Assembly (NCBI RefSeq): GCF_002368115.1
Contig: NZ_AP018316.1
Span: 3,239,049-3,268,491, forward strand
DNA length: 29,443 nt
From: Dolichospermum compactum NIES-806
GTDB taxonomy: Bacteria > Cyanobacteriota > Cyanobacteriia > Cyanobacteriales > Nostocaceae
Reading direction: 5' to 3'
Part shown: piece by piece, positions 14,658-24,500 of the stretch
Layout: each line of letters opens with the position of its first letter
Position numbering within the stretch: position 1 is the first letter of the stretch
Translations under genes and position numbers: made by a program
The notes under the pieces: model-generated
What the model saw: only the letters and a program-made list of their open reading frames with translations
What the model was told of the DNA's origin: nothing
Databases searched by the model: none

Positions 14658-14734
14658 AGATCCCCCTAAATCCCCCTTGAAAAGCGGGACTTTGAGGAAT
14701 TTAGCTCCCCTTTCTAGGGGGGTTGGGGGGATCT
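14658..14734. repeat. Dispersed imperfect palindrome (AGATCCCCCTAAATCCCCC type)
   Basis: AGATCCCCCTAAATCCCCC (14658-14676) pairs imperfectly with CTAGGGGGGTTGGGGGGATCT (14714-14734, shown in two parts: CTAGGGGGG and TTGGGGGGATCT). A dispersed element of this type is common in cyanobacterial genomes. It creates a short open frame on the plus strand that I do not count as a gene. Confidence 0.7.
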
Positions 14735-14758
14735 CGATTAATTCTGATACTTTTCAAA

Positions 14759-14779
14759 GTTTAACGCAATGCGTTAAAC
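14759..14779. terminator. Perfect 10-bp stem palindrome between convergent genes
   Basis: GTTTAACGCA (14759-14768), one base, TGCGTTAAAC (14770-14779). It lies between the DUF29 gene and the end of the esterase gene. It could terminate both transcripts, although a one-base centre must open to form a loop. A protein-binding palindrome is the alternative. Confidence 0.45.
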
Positions 14780-14794
14780 CCCTAACTGCTGAGT

Positions 14795-15468
14795 TAGATT
14801 CTAAGCAAAGACAAACTGTTTAGAATCTGTAAAACTCAAACTACTGGCTTGAATCCCAGTCAGAGTCGCTAAAGTTTGATTATTGAAGACGATCGCGGTA
14901 TCTGCACCAACTTGATTTAACTTGAGTGTGGATGTGGTAATACCTAAACTGACAGCACCTTGAATACCGATAACATCAGTACCCAGTTGGAAGTCAAGCA
15001 CGGTATTAGCCGAAGAGGGTAATTCAGCATTGACAATCCAGAATTGGTCAGCGCCAGCACCACCGGAAATTAAGTTACCACCACCAAGACCAACTCTGAA
15101 GATATCATTACCATCACCACCCAAAGCCCGGTCATTGCTACCCAAGTAGAAGGTATCATCACCCACACCACCGGATATGCGGTTGCCACCTTGACCATCT
15201 CTCGCATCAAAGGTGTCATTACCGTCACTACCGAAAGCGCGATCGCCTTTATTCACAAAGATCGTATCATCACCGCTACCCAGATCAACGATATTGTTAG
15301 CTGAGTTGGGAAAAGCAAATACAGTGGACAGGTCTACCTCATCTTTACCTGCACCTGTAAATACGATATTGTTTTGACCATCGAATTGACTACCAGGAGT
15401 GGCAATTAATTTATCATCTCCTGGAGTTCCTACAGTTGTAGATTGGTTGTCAATGATTTTTTCGACTG
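14795..15468 (-). repeat. 674-bp duplicated C-terminal module, esterase copy
   Basis: This segment matches 17852-18541 (690 bases, which is 674 plus a 16-base tandem duplication) at roughly 95% by eye. It encodes the same RTX-like end (GTPGDDKLI ... VDLGSGDDTIF ... GGAGADQFW). Upstream of it the two genes remain related but much more diverged. Identity begins at TAGATTCTAAG, eight bases past the esterase stop. Confidence 0.9.
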
Positions 15469-16588
15469 CGAGAGTAAAGATATCATTGACAGTTGCACCT
15501 GCTTTATCTGTAGCAATTACCTTTACATCCAGTGAACCTGTAACTCCTGTTGTGGGAGTACCGCTAAAGGTTCGAGTTGTAGAGTTAAAATTCAGCCAAT
15601 CTGGTAACTTACTACCATCAGCTAAAGTGGCGGAATATTTAATTAAATCAGGAATTACTCCATCATTGAGCAGTGTATTTTCAAATGTATCTGTTACTAA
15701 CTGATGCAGTCTTGTCGTGGGATGAACATCGTCCCAAAAAGCATATTGATCAGGATTAACTGGATTAGTGGCTGTAATTAGAGGTTGGGTAATATTCGTG
15801 AATTTGTAATTAGCAGGATTAGTCTGAACTGCTGTACTCGAACCAAAGTTATCTACCAAAGATAAATTAACATTTAGAGCTGGTTCTAAGTTAGTTAAAG
15901 CTTGATTTAAAGCTGTATTAAAGCCAAGAGAAATTGCTCTGGCATTAGCTACATTATTACTAGCAATACTCGCAGGAGTAGCACCCAAATCGGCTAAATT
16001 GCCAACAACAATTTCTTTAGCACCTAATCCGGCTAAAGTTGTAATTGCACTACTAATATTAGTAACTGCACTAGTCACAGCTTGAGTAGGATCTGTGGCA
16101 AGATTCAGAAAATCATTAGCACCAGCCCAAATTACATACAGTCCATCTTTACCGATGGAATTGGTATTTACAGTTTTAAATTGCTGAATTTGTGTGAGTA
16201 ATCCAGGTACGGTTATTTGCCCAAAAGTATTACTTACTCCTGTATTTGCGCCCACAAAGGCATAGTTTTGAATTGATGGGTTTGTAAATTGTAAATCAGA
16301 GGCAAAGTAATCAGCCCAAATTAAACCATTAGAAAGACGACCTTGATAATTAGGTGGTGCAGGAAAAGTGTTACCGGAGGCTTTGTAGAAGTTACCTGTA
16401 TCTGAGAGGCTATCACCAAAGATGACGAGGTTTTTATAGGGATTAACTGCGTCTGCATCCGAGAAGGTATCTTTGGGTAGTGTAAATGTAAAGGTAGAAT
16501 TGACCTTAACTGTTTGATCTAAAAGTGGATTTTTGAGGATGGGTGCGGTATTCACGTTTTTTACCTTAATGGTAAATGTATTTTCCAA
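14801..16588 (-). CDS. GDSL/SGNH esterase nested in a cadherin-like domain, with RTX-like C-terminus
   Basis: A 595-residue protein. Residues 1-47 are the end of one and the first half of another cadherin-like domain (FTIKVKNVNTAPIL ... FTLPKDTFSDADA). Residues 51-310 are a complete SGNH hydrolase: IFGDSLSDTGN (Ser60), GANTG (oxyanion region), IWAGANDFL (Asn158) and FWDDVHPT (Asp286, His289). Residue 317 on resumes the cadherin-like domain (YSATLADGSKLPDWLNFNS). Residues 380-595 are Gly/Asp-rich beta-roll repeats, expected to bind Ca2+ and to serve type I secretion. The start is TTG with a stop four codons before it, no good ribosome site and no signal peptide, so the 5' end may be lost. Ester hydrolysis is well supported. 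The substrate is unknown. Confidence 0.85.
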   Translation of the reverse strand: MENTFTIKVKNVNTAPILKNPLLDQTVKVNSTFTFTLPKDTFSDADAVNPYKNLVIFGDSLSDTGNFYKASGNTFPAPPNYQGRLSNGLIWADYFASDLQFTNPSIQNYAFVGANTGVSNTFGQITVPGLLTQIQQFKTVNTNSIGKDGLYVIWAGANDFLNLATDPTQAVTSAVTNISSAITTLAGLGAKEIVVGNLADLGATPASIASNNVANARAISLGFNTALNQALTNLEPALNVNLSLVDNFGSSTAVQTNPANYKFTNITQPLITATNPVNPDQYAFWDDVHPTTRLHQLVTDTFENTLLNDGVIPDLIKYSATLADGSKLPDWLNFNSTTRTFSGTPTTGVTGSLDVKVIATDKAGATVNDIFTLAVEKIIDNQSTTVGTPGDDKLIATPGSQFDGQNNIVFTGAGKDEVDLSTVFAFPNSANNIVDLGSGDDTIFVNKGDRAFGSDGNDTFDARDGQGGNRISGGVGDDTFYLGSNDRALGGDGNDIFRVGLGGGNLISGGAGADQFWIVNAELPSSANTVLDFQLGTDVIGIQGAVSLGITTSTLKLNQVGADTAIVFNNQTLATLTGIQASSLSFTDSKQFVFA

Positions 16589-17035
16589 GTTGTATCAGAT
16601 CAGTAACTCAGTATGTGCGAATTTAACGAATTTAAGGAAATTTCGTTAATAACAATTTTGGAAGTCATAGTATAACTGGGTTGTAGCCTTATGTAAAAAA
16701 ATAACTTGACACAATTAGTAAACCTCAACTCACAGAAACCGAATTAAAAAACGAACTATTATCAATTATTAAACAGGGTATTTCGGCTCTACCGGAGTTA
16801 GTATGCTAAGAGGTTGTTTGATAGCGAAGCGTGGCGTTCGGTATCTGCACCAACTTGATTTAACTTGAGTAACGTCGTATACATTGCTGTTTGGGAGATT
16901 TGGGGGTGCGATCGCGAAGCTGACTGAAGATATCGCTGATGGGGATGCGATCGCCTTGATGCTTTTAGGAATGGTAATGGAAATAAATTCAGCTATAATA
17001 CAATTAACAAGCGAGCAAAGAGCAAGAAAATATAT
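16589..17035. other. Intergenic region with gene fragments
   Basis: Three traces are visible. At 16705-16809 (+) a startless frame reads KPQLTETELKNELLSIIKQG and on to a stop. At 16839-16870 a 32-base exact copy of 14896-14927, part of the esterase/RTX 3' module, lies in the same orientation. At 16884-17039 (+) a frame starting TTG reads in part AKLTEDIADGDAIALMLLG and overlaps the antitoxin start by ATGA; it contains two HIP1 octamers. I recognise no family for the first and third. Confidence 0.5.
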
Positions 17036-17254
17036 ATGATTACTGTAGAATTTCAAACCACTATTGAAAATGGGATGATAAAAATTCCCGAACAGTACCA
17101 ACAACAGTTAAAACAACCCAATATAGTTAAAGTCACTCTTCAACAAGAAACCTCTGAACAATCTGGAAATTACCTCCAATATTTATTGGAGCATCCTTTA
17201 AATATAGAACAATTAAATCCAATGAAACGAGAAGAAATTTACGAAACCGAATAA
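17036..17254 (+). CDS. VapB-like antitoxin
   Basis: A 72-residue acidic protein starting MITVEFQTTIENGMIKIPEQY, a two-strand start like that of AbrB- or DUF2281-type antitoxins, followed by a short toxin-binding tail (LQYLLEHPLNIEQLNPMKREE). It lies four bases before a PIN gene. No strong ribosome-binding site is visible, and its ATG overlaps the stop of a short upstream frame. Antitoxin role inferred from order and size. Confidence 0.7.
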   Translation: MITVEFQTTIENGMIKIPEQYQQQLKQPNIVKVTLQQETSEQSGNYLQYLLEHPLNIEQLNPMKREEIYETE

Positions 17255-17258
17255 AAAG

Positions 17259-17660
17259 ATGACGACTTTTTTAGATTCAAATATCTGGATATATGCACTT
17301 AATCAGAGCCAGGATATCCGAAAACATCAAATTGCTAACCATCTAGCCATACAAACAGGACTTTATTTAAGTACCCAGGTAATCAATGAAGTTTGTGTAA
17401 ACCTAATCAAAAAAGGAAAATTTCCCGAAAATCAAATTCAAAATCTTATTCAAGGTTTTTATCAAATTCATCATATCGTTGAACTCGATTTGAATATATT
17501 GTTGAAAGCATCCGCATTAAGAACAAAATATTTATTCTCATTTTGGGATAGTTTAATTATCGCCAGCGCACTATCAGTTAATGTCAATCAACTCTATTCA
17601 GAGGATATGCAACACGGTTTTACGGTGGAAGGATTACAAATTATTAATCCTTTTCTCTAA
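17259..17660 (+). CDS. PIN-domain ribonuclease toxin (VapC-like)
   Basis: A 133-residue PIN domain. The acidic residues are visible: Asp6 in TFLDSNIWIYAL, Glu in VINEVCVNL (about 44), Asp in SFWDSLIIASAL (about 97) and LYSEDMQHG (about 115). Length is normal and the frame is intact. It is paired with the antitoxin four bases upstream. The pair sits between the two 674-bp direct repeats that end the esterase and giant genes. Confidence 0.85.
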   Translation: MTTFLDSNIWIYALNQSQDIRKHQIANHLAIQTGLYLSTQVINEVCVNLIKKGKFPENQIQNLIQGFYQIHHIVELDLNILLKASALRTKYLFSFWDSLIIASALSVNVNQLYSEDMQHGFTVEGLQIINPFL

Positions 17661-17717
17661 GCGATAGCGAAGCGCGACCTAGTAATCGCTTTTTAATGAG
17701 GAGCTTGAATGCAATAT

Positions 17718-17740
17718 AACCCACATGCGGAATGTGGGTT
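17718..17740. terminator. 9-bp stem hairpin
   Basis: AACCCACAT (17718-17726), loop GCGGA, ATGTGGGTT (17732-17740). It lies 57 bases past the PIN toxin stop and beyond the 3' end of the convergent giant gene, so it may terminate either. Confidence 0.5.
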
Positions 17741-17761
17741 ACAAAAATACCCAAAAATTTC

Positions 17762-17823
17762 TTGTGGTGCGGGACGAAAAGCCCGCTAATCATTAAGGAC
17801 GGGCAGGATGCCCATCCCACAAA
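17762..17823. repeat. MITE-like short inverted repeat (TTGTGG...CCCACAA)
   Basis: The left end TTGTGGTGCGGGA pairs with the right end (ending ATCCCACAA), with inner stems AGCCCGC and GACGGGC. Elements with this GGGCAGGATGCCC core are common between cyanobacterial genes. No coding capacity. Confidence 0.55.
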
Positions 17824-17851
17824 ATTGGGTAATTTATTTTTTGGTGTTCCC

Positions 17852-18541
17852 TAGATTCTAAGCAAAGACAAACTGTTTAGAATCTGTCAAACTCAAACTA
17901 CTGGCTTGAATACCAGTCAGAGTCGCTAAAGTTTGATTATTAAAGATAATCGCGGTTAAAGATAATCGCGGTATCTGCACCAACTTGATTTAACTGGAGT
18001 GTGGATGTCGTAATACCCAAGCTAACAGCACCTTGAATACCAATAACATCAGTACCCAGTTGGAAGTCAAGCACGGTATTAGCCGAAGAGGGTAATTCAG
18101 CATTGACAATCCAGAATTGGTCAGCGCCAGCACCACCGGAAATTAAGTTACCACCACCAAGACTAACTCTGAAGATATCTTTACCATCACCACCCAAAGC
18201 CCGGTCATTGCTACCCAAGTAGAAGGTATCATCACCCACACCACCGGATATGCGGTTGCCACCTTGACCATCTCTAGCATCAAAGATGTCATTACCATCA
18301 CTACCGAAAGCGCGATCGCCTTTATTGACAAAGATAGTATCATCACCGCTACCCAGATCAACGATATTGTTACCTGAGTTGGGAAAAGCAGATACAGTGG
18401 ACAGGTCTACCTCGTCTTTACCTGCACCTGTAAATACAATATTGTTTTGACCATCAAATTGACTACCAGGAATGGCAATCAATTTATCATCTCCTGGAGT
18501 TCCTACAGTTGTAGATTGGTTATCAATGATTTTTTCAACTG
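17852..18541 (-). repeat. Duplicated C-terminal module, giant-gene copy
   Basis: Partner of 14795-15468 in the same orientation, 3.06 kb away. It carries the extra 16 bases at 17941-17972. The ancestral stop, seen in the esterase copy, corresponds to TAG at 17858-17860. Confidence 0.9.
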
Positions 18542-21500
18542 TAATTACAAAGATATCACTAACAGTTGCCCCGGCTTTATCTGTAGCGATCGCCTTAACA
18601 TTCAAACTACCAACATTATCATTACTGGGAGTACCGCTAAAGGTGCCAATTGTGGGATTAAAGGTTAACCAACTTGGTAAAGCATTGCCATTTTCTAATG
18701 TTGCGGAATAAGTCAGAAAATCACCAGCATCAATATCGCTGAAAGTGTTGGTGGGAATTTGGAAGTTAAAGAGGTTATCTTGTTTAACGGTTTGATCTGC
18801 AATTGTATTTGCTAATGTCGGTGCATCGTTGACATTTTCAACTGTAATAGTAAAGATATCACTAACAGTTGCCCCGGCTTTATCTGTAGCGATCGCTTTA
18901 ATATTCAAACTACCCACATTATCATTATTGGGAGTACCGGAGAAGGCGCGAGTGGTGGGATTAAAGGTTAACCAACTTGGTAAAGCATTACCATTTTCTA
19001 ATGTTGCGGAATAAGTAAGAACATCACCAGCGTCAATATCAGTAAAAGTGTTTTCTGGGATAGTGAAACTAAAGGCTGTATCTTCAGTTGCCGTTTGAGG
19101 GGCGATAAGGTTAGTAACCGTAGGCGGATGATTAACTATGATTTGTTGGTTGCCAAAATCAATTCCTGTACGGACTGCACCTGCTGTCAAATTGACGGTA
19201 TGAACAAGGTTAATGGTATTGTCGAAGATGGTAGTTGCGCCATTGTTATTGTTATTACCAGGATCAACAGGATTGGGGTTAGAAGTTGAACTACTGAGAT
19301 TGAGAATACCTTCTGCGAGTTTCAATAAATCTACACGGGGATAATTTGCTCCTGTGTTGATCACGTTGTCATTCTCGTTATCACCGTCGTTGATAATGAC
19401 ACTGTTTGTACTTAGGAGATTACGAAACTCATTAACTGTGAGTTTCCGACCAAGTTTTTCTTCTGCTATCTGCTGTGCGAGAGTTGCCACGCCTGTAACA
19501 TAAGCCGTTGCTTGGCTAGTTCCTCCCATCGAGGTAGTACCACCATTGGCATTAGCGCCTGTAATTAAGATACCAGGAGCAAATACATCTAACAAGTTGC
19601 GATCGCGTTGGGAGAAACTAGCGATTTGGTCAGCAGTTGTGGTGTAATCAATTGCACCACCAACAAAGTTTTTCTGAGTGCCAGAATTATCCGCCCAAAC
19701 CGCACCAACGGCGATGACATTGGGATCTATGGCTGGGTAAGCTAATCCGGGGTTACTGCCATACTGATAAAAGCTGTTACCTGCGGCGGCACTGATAATG
19801 ATATTTTGGGAGGCGATCGCTGCTAATTCATCACCAATGCCATACCGAGAGGTGGCTGTTGTCCAATTTTGACTATCACCAATGGAAAGGTTGACAGATG
19901 CAATATTATATGCTGTGCTATTAGCTGCCACCCATTGCAGGGCTTTTTCTAAATCTGAGAAACTGCCAGCACCGTTATCTTTAAAGACTTTTAAGGCGAT
20001 GATATTGGCATCAGGGGCAACGCTGGTAAAGATACTGGCAATGTGAGAACCGTGATTATTTTTATCACTAGCATCTGTATCATTATCGGCAAAGTCGTAT
20101 TCATAGACGATTTTATCAGCAATGCCGTTGTTATCAGCATCAGCCCCAAAGATGGGATGATTTAAGTCTATACCCGTATCAATGATGACTGTAGTTAAAC
20201 TGTTGCCTTTGATGTTAGCGTATCGGCTATCTGCCCAGAAATTATCCAGGTTAATTAAAGAAGTTGCTTGACTATCCACCAAACTGGAAATTGTGGTACT
20301 CGGACTTTCTAAAGGAGGAGTTACTGTAGTATTGGCAGGGGTTTCATCATCAACAATAGTCACAGTAGCACTGCTTTGATTGCCAATGGTTGCGCCACCT
20401 GTGGGGTTAGTCAGTTTAATTGTAAAATATTCGTCTCCCTCAACTTTCTCATCATTACGGATTTTGATAGCATTAGGATTACCTAACAGGGCATTCTGCA
20501 CATAAACAAGTTTGCTGGTTTCATTTTCAGCAAAAGTGACAGTAATGGGAAGATTGTTGAAATCATTATTGACGGAACTAGCCGCACATCCACATCCTTT
20601 GGCAGTACCATCAATGAAGCTAAGTGTAGCACTAACTGTATTACTGGCGTTTCCTGTGCGAGTTACCCAAATTTCTGTGACTGCTGTGCCGTCTTCCTTG
20701 ACTATATAATTAGCCGCATTGAAGTTGAGTTGAACCTCGCTGATTGAGTCGAGAGGGGAAATAATATCTAAAGTTGGGGTATAAAGGGGAATTTCCGCGT
20801 TGGTGGTAGTGATATTAACGCCGGGGAAGGTTTGCTTCCATCCTGGTTGTTGAACTTCAGCGACGGTGTAAACTCCTGGACGCAGATTAGTGAATTGATA
20901 ATTACCGTTTGTGTCGGTAATAGTTGAGATTTCGCTGTTGTCTAATTGTCCGTTGGTGTTGGTATCGAGGTAAATTGTCCAACCTTGTAAACCAGTTTCC
21001 CCAGCATCTTTTACCCCATTACCATCAAGATCATGCCATTTCATCCCCCGAATTTCAGCATCATTATCGGTAATGCTGACAGCAATATTAGGAAGTGTGG
21101 CATTGTTGTAATTAGCATCTGTACTGCTAACACTATGGCTAATTGTACTGGTGTGGTTGCCTTCGGCGATAGTGTCGTTAACGGCTGTAACGGTAACAGT
21201 TTGGGGAGTATTCCAGTTAGCAGATGTGAAAGTGACGGTAGTTTTATCAATGGTAATTTGATTACCACCGTTTAGGGTAACAGTCACATCAGCAGTCGGT
21301 TGAGTTTTGAGAACAAGGGTATAACTATCAGTATTACCCCCTTCGGTAACGGCGGTGCTACCACCACTTTGAATTAAAGTAATACCAGGGGTTGGTGGTG
21401 CAGCAATGGTAAATGTTGCGGTTTTGGCTGCATCACCACTATTACCTGCATTATCTTGGATGGTAGTAGTATCAACTTTTAGGCTGTAAACACCAGGAGT

Positions 21501-24500
21501 GTTAGTTAAACTATCTAACCCGTTAATGCGATAGGTTGTATCGGAGATATAGGTAACAGTGACGGTATTAGGTAAGGTAAGGTTAACACCGTCACGGCTG
21601 AGGCTAATATCACTTTGATCAAAGGTATTGAGGTTAATTTGTTCGGAGAATTGGACATCAATAGTATTGACGGGGTTAAGGGTTGAGGTGGGAACGTTCA
21701 GGAATTGACTGATTACTGGTGGGGCGACATCTGCAAATAGGCTTAAAGTGGTATTTGTGGTATTTCCTGCTGCATCTTGTACCCTGATTTCTAATTCTCT
21801 TGCACCAGGGGAGGGAAGTTGTACACTACTACTAAATTGAGTCCCTGTAACGGTGGCTTGTGTTAAAAGTTGATTGGTAATTTTATCGTAGACAAAGACT
21901 TTTAAGCCAGTTTCGCCTAATTCTCCACTAATAGTTGGGGTGGTGGTGTTAATAAGGGTTTGTCCCGATGTAGTGAGAATTTGTAGAGACGTTGTATTTT
22001 GTAGAGACGTTGTATACAACATCTCTACATTATTAATATTATTGGGGGATATTCCCGCAACAACAATATTACTGGGTACTGCGGGTGCGGTGGTATCCAT
22101 CACCCAGGTTTCTGACTGTGTACCTGTTCCCGCGTTACCAGATAAATCTTGAATACCGCTACCATTGACGGTGAGGGTGTAATTTCCATCTGTTGTGGTT
22201 AATCCTGATAAACCATTAATACGGTATGTTGTGTCATTAACCGCAGAGATAGTGACAGTATTGTTAATTAAATTTGTGCCACCATTACGGGTGAGGGTGA
22301 TATCTTGCCAATTAAAGGTACTGAAGTCAATTTTTTCTGAGAAGGTGACATTGAGATTAGAAACAGGTTGATTACGCAGATCAATTAAGAGATCAATAAT
22401 ATCGGTAAAAATGGGAGGAGTATTATCAGAGTTTCCTGTTGCTGCTTTGATCCAAGTTTCCGTTAGTGAACCTGTGCCTAATTTGCCTGTCGTATCTTCT
22501 ATACCACTGGCGTTAACGGCTAGGGTATATTGTCCGTCAGTGGTGGTGAGGCTGTTTAATCCTGTAATTTGATAACGGGTGGGAGATAGAGACTGAATAG
22601 TTACGGTGGAGTTAATTAAATTTGTTCCCTCATTGACGGTTAAACTTAAATCGTTGTAATCAAAGCTATTGGTTTTAATTGCTTCCGAAAAGTCAACGGA
22701 AATAGCATTAATAGCAGTGGCGCGAGGATCTGGACTAACATCAATAATATCGGTGACGGTGGGACCACCAGGGGTATAGGTAACGGTGTAGGTGGTGTTG
22801 CCAGCGCTGGTATTATCAAGGAAATGCAGAATATTTTCGTATTTTGGTCTTCCTGTACCGGGGAAAGTTCTGTCAGTTGTCCAAATATTCTTTAAGTTGA
22901 TTTCTGTACCATCTGCACGCTGAATTTTAACGATATCGAATTGACTGTTACTGGGTTCTGCTAACTCAAAATAAGTCCAGCCGGTTTCCACAGTGGCGGA
23001 AATTTGCACGGTTAGATCATTTAAGGTTGCAGGTGCGTCAATGGTGGTATTTTTAACGGCTTTTACTGGTGCTGTGCCGCCACTGCTAAAGTAAATAATA
23101 TCGGGGGTAAATTTGGCATCAAAGGTGTCGTTAACCAGAAAATCGGGTAAGTTATCGGGGTTAGGATGGTTAACTTGAACTTGGTGAATAAGTTCGTGAA
23201 TTGTGACTTCTTTAATTAGGGAAAGTTCAGGTTTACCCAAACTATTAACGTGTTCAAAGGTAGCTTTATAATCAACAAATTTACCTTGTAAACTTGATTT
23301 GAGTAACCAGTCAGCAACGCCTGTTTTTCCGGCTGCAATATTACCGAAATCAACTGTTAATGAAGGACTAGCACCTGTACCGTTGACTTCTGAACCGATG
23401 ATTTGGAAGTCAACCAACAAGCCTTTTTCATTATCAATAATTTTTGGTTGACTAGAGATGATTTTCAAGTTTTTGGCATCACCTTTACCTTCGTTTCTGA
23501 CTAATACTGCGAGGGAATAGGGAACGGAGGTTTCAACAATATCATCGGTGAAGGGATCATCAGCGAAAACATCCCGTTGATGGAAATAGTCTAGGTGTAA
23601 TTCTGCTTGGGGATAGACGGTGATAGGTGCAGAAAGCAGGGGAACGGTGACGGTTGCGCCGTTTTCTACATAGGATAGAGTGCCACCAATGCTGTATTGA
23701 GTAGGAATTTCTGGTGCAGCGAGATTAGTGGGAATAAATGTCCATTTGGCACTACCTATTCCTTCATTTACACTGGTTGCCGGGTCGTCTCCTGTTAAGA
23801 TTCCTGTGCCATCAACGGCGGTAATATTACTGAGGATGGGTGAGGTGATGCCAAAGAGGTCATTAACTACTTTGCCTTGTGCGTCTTTAACTTGGAGAGT
23901 GACGGAAAGCTTTTCGAGGTTTGTGATGTTACCGTTTTCGATTTCCAATGAACCCAGGAAAGCGGCACGGGTCATTATCGCTTCTTGATCAATTTGGATA
24001 CGAACCTTAGCACAAACTCCACCGCTACCATCTAATGCTTCTTGCAGTTCTTGGGTTTTTTGGGTAATAGCGTCAATTATATCGCTGTATCCTTCAGCCT
24101 CTGTTTCGCTGATAGCTTCATCTAAAGCATCTTGAAGAGGTCCGATTTGGTTTAAGGCAATAAAATCTTGGCTTTCCCCAACAGGGATATTATAAGTATT
24201 AAAGAGTTTGGACTCCCAATAGTCAATAGTGCGATTCCATCGGTCAATCAATTTATTAACATCGCTTCCTGTAATTGGGGTAGGCAATGGTAAATTTAAT
24301 AGCTCATCTCTTTCTATATCAGAAATTTTGACGGGATCTGTTTCACCAAATTGGGTGTCGGCGAGAAAAGTCCCAAACCATTCGCTAAATTCAGGCGTAG
24401 TCGCGGAATCCATCCAAACTTTATCACCAAAAAATGCTTGCCAAACTTGATATACTTTTGATAAACGTTCTAGAGATAGTTGTAAAGTTCCTAACCCTTG

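Noticed and set aside
14620..14823. Plus-strand frame after the DUF29 gene
   Set aside because: It consists mostly of the dispersed AGATCCCCC palindrome and runs into the complement of the esterase end.
16769..17104. Minus-strand open frame of 111 codons opposite the intergenic region and antitoxin
   Set aside because: No recognisable motif, it overlaps the antitoxin start on the other strand and covers a stranded repeat fragment. Judged a chance frame.
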